Below are positions 5,915-11,559 of a stretch of DNA of 11,559 nt, piece by piece; within the stretch, counting starts at the first letter, position 1; every line of letters begins with the position of its first letter. The translations under genes and the position numbers were made by a program. The notes beneath the pieces are model-generated. The model was given only the letters and a program-made list of their open reading frames with translations. It had not been told where the DNA came from and did not search any database. Origin of the DNA: Planctomycetota bacterium (GTDB lineage Bacteria; Planctomycetota; Phycisphaerae; Phycisphaerales; SM1A02); assembly GCA_027295435.1 (NCBI GenBank), contig JAPUKX010000117.1, positions 1-11,559 of the forward strand, given 5' to 3'.

Positions 5915-8900
5915 ATGATCGCCAAACTGATCCAATGGTGCGTCGGCAACCGGGCGATGGTCCTCCTTTTGACCGTGTTCCTGGTGGCGGCGGGAGTCTG
6001 GTCCGTCTTCCACATCAAGATCGATGCGATTCCAGACCTCTCGGATGTCCAGGTCATCATCCGCACCGAGTACCCCGGCCAGGCCCCGCAGATCGTCGAA
6101 GATCAAGTCACCTACCCGCTGACCACGACCATGCTGTCCGTTCCCCACGCCAAGGTTGTGCGCGGCTACAGCATGTTCGGCTCGAGCTTCGTGTACATCA
6201 TCTTCGAGGACGGCACCGACATGTACTGGGCCCGCAGCCGGGTCCTGGAGCAACTCAACTTCGTGGCCGGCTCACTCCCGGCCGGCATCAACCCGCAACT
6301 CGGCCCGGATGCCACCGGTGTGGGATGGGTCTTTGAGTACGTCCTGTTGACCGGCAAGTACTGCCCAAACCATCCCAACGGACTGTGGCACGACCCGGAG
6401 ACCGACATCTGGTACGCCGATGTCCCGGACGACCCGGCGGTACGGCAGCGCCTCGTGCGCCATCGCGTATTCCAGGACACCAAAGCGATCTTCGCCGACG
6501 TGCAGGAGAACCGCCGCTACGAGTCGGTCGACGACGCCCCGTCCGAAGCCCGCAGCCGGCTGAAGCGGATCGTTCTTACGGCCGGCTACGATCGCTGCCC
6601 CCTCGACGATGAACCATTACGCCCAAGCAATCAGGACCTTTCGGACCTGCGCGGGATTCAGGACTGGTACCTGCGCTATGAGCTGACGGCCGTCGAGGGC
6701 GTCAGCGAGGTCGCTGCGATCGGCGGCTTCGTCAAGCAGTACCAAGTCGTCGTTGATCCGGTCAAACTGCTGGCGTACAACCTGCCGCTGAGCAAGATCA
6801 AGACGGCGATCAAGCGGTCCAACGTCGATGTGGGCGGGCGCTTGATCGAGATGAGCGAGACCGAGTACATGGTCCGCGGCGTCGGCTACCTGGGCAGCCT
6901 CACGGACAGCGAGATCGCCGAGGCCAGGGCCAAGGGTCTGTCGGTCGAGGAAGCACGCACGCAGCGCGCGTTGGATGAGTTGCGAACGATCTCTCTGGGT
7001 GCGACCGAAGACGGCTCGCCCATCTACCTGGCCGAGCTCGCCGACATCCGCATCGGGCCGGATATCCGCCGGGGCGTGGCTGAATGGAACGGGGAAGGTG
7101 AAGTCGTCGGCGGCATCATCGTGATGCGCTTCGGCGAGAACGCCCGCGCCACCATCCAGAGAGTGCGCGACAAGCTCACAGAGCTGGAAAAGGGCTTGCC
7201 TCCGGGCATCGCCATCGAGGTCGGCTACGACCGCAGTGATCTGATCGATCGCGCGATTGTGACGGTCCGCAACACGCTGATCGAGGAGGTCATCGTCGTC
7301 TCGCTGGTCATCATTCTGTTCCTGCTGCACGCCCGCAGTGCTCTGGTGGCCGCGTTCGTTTTGCCGACGGGTGTTCTCTCCACTCTGGCGCTCATGAACC
7401 TGCTCGATATCAACGCCAACATCATGAGCCTCGGTGGCATCGCCATCTCCATCGGCGTGATGGTGGACAGCTCCATCGTGATGGTCGAGAACGCCCACAA
7501 ACACTTGGAACGTGAGAAGCAGCGGGTGGCCGAGGGCGGCCAGGCCAGACCGCGCAGCGCCGTCATCGCGGAAGCCGCGGCGGAGGTCGGCCCGACGCTG
7601 TTCTTCAGCCTGCTCATCATCACCGTCAGCTTCCTGCCGATCTTCGCCCTGGGTGAACAGTCCGGGCGCCTCTTCAAGCCGCTGGCGTACACCAAGACCT
7701 TCGCCATGGCCAGCGCCGCCATCCTGGCCATCACCGTCATTCCCGTGCTGATGATCTACTTCATTGCCGAGCGGATGCTGCCCGTGCAGTTGGGGCGCGG
7801 CAAGCGCGTCTTGGCCTACCTGGCACTGATCGTCGCCCCGGCAATCGTCCTGGCGTACGTTCCCTTGCCCGCGCTCGGCGACTACCGGTGGTGGCTCGTC
7901 GCAGGATGGGTCGGCTTGAGCGCCATGATCATCCTGCCGCAGAAGCTCCTCTCCGAAGAGCGAAACCCGATGAGCCTGCTGCTACAGCGGCTCTACAACC
8001 CGTTCTTCGTCTTCACCATGCATTATCGCTGGCTCACGCTCTTGGTCGCAGCGGTGGTGATGGCCGCAACGGTGTGGCCCTACAGCCGGCTCGGGAGCGA
8101 GTTCATGCCTCCGTTGGAAGAGGGAGACCTGCTGTACATGCCAACCACCGATCCCGGGATCAGCATGACCAAAGCTCGGGAACTGCTGCAGCAGACGGAC
8201 AAGCTGATCATGCAGTTTCCGGAAGTGCACACGGTGATGGGGAAGATCGGCCGGGCTGAGACGGGCACCGATCCCGCACCTCTCTCCATGGTGGAGACCA
8301 CCATCACCCTGTGGCGCGACAAGAGCAAGTGGCGCCGCGTGCCGGTGAAACGCTTCTACCGAAACTTCCCCCCCTGGCTGAAGTGGCTGCCAAGCACAGT
8401 CCTGGCCGAGACGCGAACCATCACGATCAACGAGTTGGTGTACGGCTACGAGTGGCCGGATGGCCCGCACGTCCCCGGCCTCAACGAGATCATCCAGATA
8501 CCGGGTCTCACCAACTCCTGGACCATGCCGATCAAGACCCGCATCGACATGCTCTCGACGGGCATCAAGACACCCGTAGGCATCAAGGTCATGGGTCCAG
8601 ACCTGGCGACCCTTGCTGATCTGGCCAACCAGATCGCCCAGGTCGTCAAAACCGCGCCCGGCACCGGCGCCTACACCACCAGCGCCTTTCCGGAAAAGAG
8701 TGTCGGTGGCAACTACCTGGACATCACGATCGATCGCGAGGAGATCGCGCGCTACGGCCTGACCGTGGGCGACGTGCAGGATGTGATCATGAGTGCTCTG
8801 GGCGGGATGAACGTCAGTTGGACCGTCGAGGGCCTGGAGCGGTACCCGATCAATGTGCGCTACCCACATGAGCTGCGCGACAACCTGCCTGCGCTGCGGC

Positions 8901-9703
8901 AGGTGTTGGTGGCCACGCCGCTTGGTGCCCAGGTTCCACTGGCCCAGTTGGCCTCCTTCACGATTCACAAGGGCCCGCCCATGGTCAAGAGCGAAAACGC
9001 CCGGCTGACCAGTTGGGTCTATGTGGACATCGCGGGGATCGACGTGGGGACCTACGTCAAGAATGCCCAGCGGGCCGTGAATGAGCAGGTCAGTCTTCCC
9101 CCGGGGTACAACATCATCTGGTCAGGCCAGTATGAATACATGCAAGCCGCCCGCGAGCGCCTGATGGTCGTTGTGCCCCTGGCCGGCGTCCTGATCATCC
9201 TGCTGCTGTACATGGCCACCAAAAGTTGGCTGCGGGTGTTCATCCTTGTGCTCAGCTTGCCCTTCAGCCTCGTGGGGGCAATCTGGCTGCTCTATCTACT
9301 GGAGTACAACCTGTCGATGGCGGTCTGGGTCGGAGTGATCGCGCTGGCGGGCCTGGCCACGGAGACCGGGCTGGTGATGCTGCTGTATCTGGACAACAGC
9401 TTTGAGCGGTTCAAGGCCGAGGGGCGGATGCGCAACCCCGATGACCTGTGGCACGCCGTCCACGAGGGCGCGGTCCAGCGGATCCGGCCCAAGACGATGA
9501 CGGTCATGACGACCTTCATCGGTTTGGTTCCTCTGTTGTGGGCCAGCGGGGCTGGGGCCGATACCATGCGCCGCCTTGCCGCACCGATGATCGGGGGGCT
9601 CGCCACCGCGTTCATCCTGGAGCTGCTGCTCTATCCCGTGATCTTCTACCTCGCCAAGCGGATCGCGCTGCGCCACGAGTTCCGCCGGCTCGCGGGCAGT
9701 TGA
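5915..9703 (+). CDS. cusA: CusA-type Cu(I)/Ag(I) efflux RND pump, enlarged by insertions
   Basis: The product has 1262 residues, begins 3 nt after the cusB stop, and has GGAG at 5905-5908. It is the inner-membrane proton-driven pump of the heavy-metal efflux RND family, recognisable by PDLSDVQVIIRTEYPGQAPQ, VTYPLTTTMLSVP, DATGVGWVFEY and ANIMSLGGIAISIGVMVDSS. M742, M792 and M879 align with the E. coli CusA copper triad (M573, M623, M672), and D518, E1150 and K1193 with the proton relay (D405, E939, K984). This points to Cu(I)/Ag(I) rather than Zn/Co/Cd. E. coli CusA has 1047 residues; the extra length lies mainly in four insertions: about 149-239 (porter domain, with C150, H153 and C228), 332-356, 623-677 (two hydrophobic helices between TM6 and TM7), and 808-856. 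I aligned these from memory, so the boundaries are approximate. No frameshift or missing core motif is seen. Confidence 0.95.
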   Translation: MIAKLIQWCVGNRAMVLLLTVFLVAAGVWSVFHIKIDAIPDLSDVQVIIRTEYPGQAPQIVEDQVTYPLTTTMLSVPHAKVVRGYSMFGSSFVYIIFEDGTDMYWARSRVLEQLNFVAGSLPAGINPQLGPDATGVGWVFEYVLLTGKYCPNHPNGLWHDPETDIWYADVPDDPAVRQRLVRHRVFQDTKAIFADVQENRRYESVDDAPSEARSRLKRIVLTAGYDRCPLDDEPLRPSNQDLSDLRGIQDWYLRYELTAVEGVSEVAAIGGFVKQYQVVVDPVKLLAYNLPLSKIKTAIKRSNVDVGGRLIEMSETEYMVRGVGYLGSLTDSEIAEARAKGLSVEEARTQRALDELRTISLGATEDGSPIYLAELADIRIGPDIRRGVAEWNGEGEVVGGIIVMRFGENARATIQRVRDKLTELEKGLPPGIAIEVGYDRSDLIDRAIVTVRNTLIEEVIVVSLVIILFLLHARSALVAAFVLPTGVLSTLALMNLLDINANIMSLGGIAISIGVMVDSSIVMVENAHKHLEREKQRVAEGGQARPRSAVIAEAAAEVGPTLFFSLLIITVSFLPIFALGEQSGRLFKPLAYTKTFAMASAAILAITVIPVLMIYFIAERMLPVQLGRGKRVLAYLALIVAPAIVLAYVPLPALGDYRWWLVAGWVGLSAMIILPQKLLSEERNPMSLLLQRLYNPFFVFTMHYRWLTLLVAAVVMAATVWPYSRLGSEFMPPLEEGDLLYMPTTDPGISMTKARELLQQTDKLIMQFPEVHTVMGKIGRAETGTDPAPLSMVETTITLWRDKSKWRRVPVKRFYRNFPPWLKWLPSTVLAETRTITINELVYGYEWPDGPHVPGLNEIIQIPGLTNSWTMPIKTRIDMLSTGIKTPVGIKVMGPDLATLADLANQIAQVVKTAPGTGAYTTSAFPEKSVGGNYLDITIDREEIARYGLTVGDVQDVIMSALGGMNVSWTVEGLERYPINVRYPHELRDNLPALRQVLVATPLGAQVPLAQLASFTIHKGPPMVKSENARLTSWVYVDIAGIDVGTYVKNAQRAVNEQVSLPPGYNIIWSGQYEYMQAARERLMVVVPLAGVLIILLLYMATKSWLRVFILVLSLPFSLVGAIWLLYLLEYNLSMAVWVGVIALAGLATETGLVMLLYLDNSFERFKAEGRMRNPDDLWHAVHEGAVQRIRPKTMTVMTTFIGLVPLLWASGAGADTMRRLAAPMIGGLATAFILELLLYPVIFYLAKRIALRHEFRRLAGS

Positions 9704-9721
9704 TATCGTTCCCTCAACAGG

Positions 9722-9751
9722 ATGACGCCGTCTTGTACCGTGGGATATACT
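9722..9751 (+). promoter_or_regulatory. Candidate sigma-70 promoter of tRNA-Ile
   Basis: TATACT at 9746-9751 matches the -10 consensus at 5 of 6 positions. ATGACG at 9722-9727 matches the -35 at 4 of 6, with an 18-nt spacer. Initiation about 7 nt after the -10 would begin just before the tRNA at 9765. Transcription might also read through from cusA, since no terminator is evident after 9703. Confidence 0.45.
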
Positions 9752-9764
9752 GCCGCGTCGTGCC

Positions 9765-9838
9765 GGGCTCGTAGCTCAGTTGGCTAGAGCGCGCCCCTGA
9801 TAAGGGCGAGGTCGGAGGTTCAAGTCCTCCCGGGCCCA
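9765..9838 (+). tRNA. trnI: tRNA-Ile, anticodon GAU
   Basis: The 74-nt sequence folds fully. The acceptor stem pairs GGGCTCG (9765-9771) with CGGGCCC (9831-9837), including one G-T pair, with discriminator A9838. The D-arm is GCTC/GAGC, the anticodon stem CGCCC/GGGCG, and the T-arm GGAGG/CCTCC with loop TTCAAGT. The anticodon loop CTGATAA (9797-9803) gives anticodon GAT at 9799-9801, reading AUC and AUU isoleucine codons. The 3' CCA is not encoded (ATT follows). It stands alone here, not inside an rRNA operon, and separates the plus-strand efflux operon from the convergent minus-strand genes. Confidence 0.97.
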
Positions 9839-9867
9839 TTGTCGCGCTTCGACCCCGGATTGTGCAC

Positions 9868-9882
9868 CGCAGAGTCGCAGAG
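9868..9882. repeat. Short CGCAGAG direct repeats after the tRNA
   Basis: CGCAGAG occurs at 9868-9874 and 9876-9882, followed by CAGAGAGA, in the 139-bp gap between the tRNA and the convergent DUF1801 gene. It resembles the CACAGAGRCGCAGAG-type intergenic strings I have seen in various environmental genomes, but only about two units are present. No other feature in 9839-9977 is convincing. Confidence 0.3.
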
Positions 9883-9977
9883 CAGAGAGAAGCTGCAATG
9901 AACTCAAAGGAGCGTCGTGCCGAACCGAAGGCCTGACAGTCGTTGCCCTTCGTGGATTCGCCGCAACGCGCTCGCCC

Positions 9978-10346
9978 TTAGCGGGCGTCGAGCTTGAACG
10001 CTTCGCGCAGGAGACTCTTCACAGCGGCGTCGATCTCTTTGGCACTGCGGATCTTCACGTGCCGCATCCCCTTGCCGGTGCCTTCGACGCGTCCCGCCGG
10101 GTCGGGCAGTTCGGCGCCGCGGGCAAAGCCAAGGTTGACGTGATCCTTGAATGCCGCAATGTAACACACGCCCTTGTTCCCTACATACCAGGGCTGGCCC
10201 CACTTGAGATCCTCATGCGCCTGCGGCGCAACGGCGAAGATAAGCCGACGCAGCGCTTCGACCACCGCCCGCGTGTCCGGCGGCAGCTTCTTCACGTACG
10301 TGTCCACCTTGCTGGCCGGCTTGGCTTTACCGGTCACCGCTTTCAC
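9978..10346 (-). CDS. DUF1801 domain protein
   Basis: The product has 122 residues from a GTG at 10344-10346. The family pattern is clear: VDTYVKKLPPDTRAVVEALR near residues 14-33, APQAHEDLKWGQPWY at 40-54, NLGFARGAEL at 71-80, and GTGKGMRHVKIRSAKEID toward the end. DUF1801 proteins are small cytosolic proteins with a YdhG-like fold; a frataxin-like iron role has been proposed for some, and nothing here tests that. A GTG at 10365-10367 would add seven residues, but GAGGAG (10357-10362 on the complement) lies 10 nt before the inner GTG, which I prefer. It is the last of three minus-strand genes, 74 nt after the membrane protein, so co-transcription is plausible. Confidence 0.8.
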   Translation of the reverse strand: MKAVTGKAKPASKVDTYVKKLPPDTRAVVEALRRLIFAVAPQAHEDLKWGQPWYVGNKGVCYIAAFKDHVNLGFARGAELPDPAGRVEGTGKGMRHVKIRSAKEIDAAVKSLLREAFKLDAR

Positions 10347-10356
10347 CAGCTGCAAT

Positions 10357-10362
10357 CTCCTC
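10357..10362 (-). promoter_or_regulatory. Ribosome binding site deciding the DUF1801 start
   Basis: On the minus strand this reads GAGGAG, 10 nt before GTG at 10346. It lies inside the seven-codon extension that would result from starting at 10367, so it argues for the shorter protein. Confidence 0.45.
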
Positions 10363-10420
10363 GACACGATTCGTCGTACTCGCCGATCGCCACCACGCTA
10401 TGCGTCAGGCTTGGGCCCGC

Positions 10421-11008
10421 TCACCCCGACGTCTCCGCACGTGGCTTGACGACCGCGGCGATCACCAAGCCGGCGAGGAACCAGCCGACGATCGTGTCAC
10501 CGATCTTGAGCAGCGTGAACCCCATCGGGTTGAGCATGAAGTTCCAGGCGATCAGGTGAACGCTGACAGCGGCAAAGAGCCCCAGGCCGAACACGAATGC
10601 CGCGCGTGCGGCGTATCCCCTTCGCCCGCAGGCGCAACACAGCAGGATCGACGCCAGCAGCGCGCTAACAAAATCGATGCCGAATCCCTTCACGAGCGCG
10701 CTGGGCGGCATCGGCTCGCCGCCCTCACGATGATAGATCACCGCGCCAAGCGGGCCTTCTTGGTGGCTTTCCTCATAGGCTTCCATGGCGGCTTGTTTCT
10801 CATCCGCGGTCGCGTCTGGATCGTGCTTTGGCATGGGAAACCAGTAAACGCCGGTCTCCGGCAGGTTTTCCCGCAACACTTCCATCACCGCGCCTTCGTC
10901 GGTCATGTGCGTGTATGGCAGCAGCCTCTCCGAGAGCACGACCCAGTACAAGAAACTCCATACGAACAGGACAACAGCGCCCAGCACGCCCCCAAGCAGG
11001 ATCCGCAT
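10421..11008 (-). CDS. Four-helix membrane protein of unknown function
   Basis: I cannot assign a named family. The product has 195 residues from ATG at 11006-11008, which lies 6 nt after AAGGAG; one more in-frame ATG and a TTG sit directly before it. Hydrophobic segments are predicted at about 3-26, 108-127, 135-157 and 168-187. A soluble, Glu/Asp-rich stretch of some 75 residues lies between the first and second helices (TDEGAVMEVLRENLPETGVYWFPMP and onward). CCAC at residues 124-127 ends the second helix. A short signal-anchor, an external loop and a three-helix bundle is the simplest topology. It lies 61 nt after the DUF1579 gene on the same strand, so the two may be one operon. It could be a sensor or transport accessory, but nothing in the sequence shows either. 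Confidence 0.75.
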   Translation of the reverse strand: MRILLGGVLGAVVLFVWSFLYWVVLSERLLPYTHMTDEGAVMEVLRENLPETGVYWFPMPKHDPDATADEKQAAMEAYEESHQEGPLGAVIYHREGGEPMPPSALVKGFGIDFVSALLASILLCCACGRRGYAARAAFVFGLGLFAAVSVHLIAWNFMLNPMGFTLLKIGDTIVGWFLAGLVIAAVVKPRAETSG

Positions 11009-11014
11009 CATCAA

Positions 11015-11020
11015 CTCCTT
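11015..11020 (-). promoter_or_regulatory. Ribosome binding site of the membrane protein
   Basis: On the minus strand this reads AAGGAG, followed by TTG-ATG-ATG. The second ATG (11008) is spaced 6 nt away, the usual distance. The first ATG (3 nt) and the TTG (0 nt) are too close. Confidence 0.65.
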
Positions 11021-11069
11021 CGTGTCCGATTCAGCGTGTCGATCGGTTCTTGATCATCCGCCTACAAGA

Positions 11070-11559
11070 TTACTCTCGCCGCGTCGAGGTCACCTGGAGG
11101 ACCTTGAACTCCTTGCCGTCCGGCCCCGGCGTGAACATCTCATAGACGAGCTTGTCGTCGCTCTCGAACGTGGTCACGGTGCGGAACGCCTTGTCCCTCT
11201 TGCCGTGCATGGTGTCGTCGTGCTTGCCCTGCATGGTGATCGTCTTTGCGCTGGAGTCATAGCTTCCTCGGGCGACCATGAACGATGTCGTGTGGTTGTC
11301 GATCCAAAACGAGATGTACTCGTTGCGGAAGTTGTCGTAGCCGATGACGTCCATCCCCTCGAAACGATTCCCTTCCATCTGTCCTTCGTACGTTCCCTGA
11401 AGGAACCGCCCACCCATGATCCATTTGTACTCGGCGGAGCCGTAGGACTGCGACGGTTCGGCCCCGGGCTCCATCCAGAATTTGACCGTCTGCTCCCATC
11501 GGCCGACAAACGGCTCCAATTGTTTGTGCTGCTCGCCGGGCATGGCGTACTTCATCCAC
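11070..11559 (-). CDS. DUF1579 domain protein (5' partial at window edge)
   Basis: The visible 162 residues match the DUF1579 pattern: MPGEQHKQLEPFVGRWEQTV, YKWIMGGRFLQGTYEGQMEG, MDVIGYDNFRNEYISFWIDN, TTSFMVARGSYD and MFTPGPDGKEFKVLQVTSTR. The family is a single beta-rich domain of unknown function, common in planctomycetes, often secreted. The frame stays open to the window edge, and the codon before ATG 11555 is Trp, giving W-M-K-Y-A-M-P-G-E-Q-H. From memory, family members have a similar WMK-x-x-x-PGE-x-H segment internally after an N-terminal region. So ATG 11555 is probably not the start, and the true start and any signal peptide lie beyond the window. It ends 61 nt before the membrane-protein gene. 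Confidence 0.85.
   Translation of the reverse strand, partial: WMKYAMPGEQHKQLEPFVGRWEQTVKFWMEPGAEPSQSYGSAEYKWIMGGRFLQGTYEGQMEGNRFEGMDVIGYDNFRNEYISFWIDNHTTSFMVARGSYDSSAKTITMQGKHDDTMHGKRDKAFRTVTTFESDDKLVYEMFTPGPDGKEFKVLQVTSTRRE

Noticed and set aside
9699..9718. Possible terminator after cusA (GTTGA and TCAAC)
   Set aside because: The stem has only 5 bp, is AT-containing, and has no T-run; too weak to call.
9733..9751. TTGTAC and TATACT as a promoter for the tRNA
   Set aside because: The spacing is only 7 nt; ATGACG at 9722 with 18-nt spacing to the same -10 is better.
9898..9936. 12-residue ORF from ATG 9898 after the tRNA
   Set aside because: It is too short, has no clear ribosome binding site and shows no family resemblance; possibly a chance frame.
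9973..9987. CGCCC-TTAGC-GGGCG hairpin over the DUF1801 stop codon
   Set aside because: The stem has 5 bp without a T-run on either strand; it may help 3' end formation but is not supportable as a terminator.
9917..9997. Tiny plus-strand ORF (GTG 9917) behind a good AAAGGAG
   Set aside because: It has only 26 residues, is Arg-rich, overlaps the 3' end of the DUF1801 gene, and has no recognisable motif. The SD-like string alone is not enough.
1..11559. CRISPR array, insertion sequence, prophage or tRNA-linked integration site
   Set aside because: No regular spaced repeats, transposase or integrase motifs, or duplicated tRNA 3' end were seen anywhere in the window.

Overview
The window looks like chromosomal DNA from a GC-rich planctomycete, possibly of the Phycisphaerae. 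The best clue is the C-terminus of the first gene. It carries two dockerin-like, EF-hand-type repeats, each ending in LAQWG, a form I associate with secreted planctomycete proteins. The repertoire around it (YHS/TRASH-repeat metal protein, very large CusA, DUF1579, DUF1801) fits the same phylum. This placement rests on recognised sequence style, not on a search.

Layout. (1) 3-752, plus strand: the 3' end of a secreted glucose/sorbosone dehydrogenase-like protein, with a hairpin over its stop codon. (2) 937-9703, plus strand: a copper/silver efflux locus. It starts with a 167-residue Cys-rich secreted protein of unknown function (937-1440). After a 187-bp gap comes a compact block: a periplasmic metal-binding protein with one HMBD, three TRASH/YHS-like repeats and a His-rich tail (1628-2521); a CusC-type outer-membrane lipoprotein (2538-4010); a CusB-type adaptor with N-terminal HMBD and C-terminal DUF3347 (4007-5911, ATGA overlap with cusC); and an enlarged CusA pump (5915-9703). 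(3) 9765-9838: tRNA-Ile(GAU) with its own candidate promoter. (4) 9978-11559, minus strand, converging on the tRNA: DUF1579 protein (cut by the window edge), a four-helix membrane protein of unknown family, and a DUF1801 protein.

How the locus probably works. CusA is predicted to pump Cu(I)/Ag(I): the E. coli CusA methionine triad and proton-relay residues can be aligned. CusB and CusC would complete the trans-envelope channel. The TRASH-repeat protein, and perhaps the Cys-rich protein, would bind or deliver metal in the periplasm, a role played by CusF in E. coli; no CusF-like gene is seen here. No metal-responsive regulator lies in the window.

The most unusual part is CusA. It is about 215 residues longer than E. 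coli CusA because of at least four insertions. One adds two predicted membrane helices. Another places CPNHP and CPLDDEPL motifs, which resemble the two halves of an HMBD, inside the porter domain. No gap without a gene exceeds 300 bases; the longest are 753-936 (184 bp) and 1441-1627 (187 bp).
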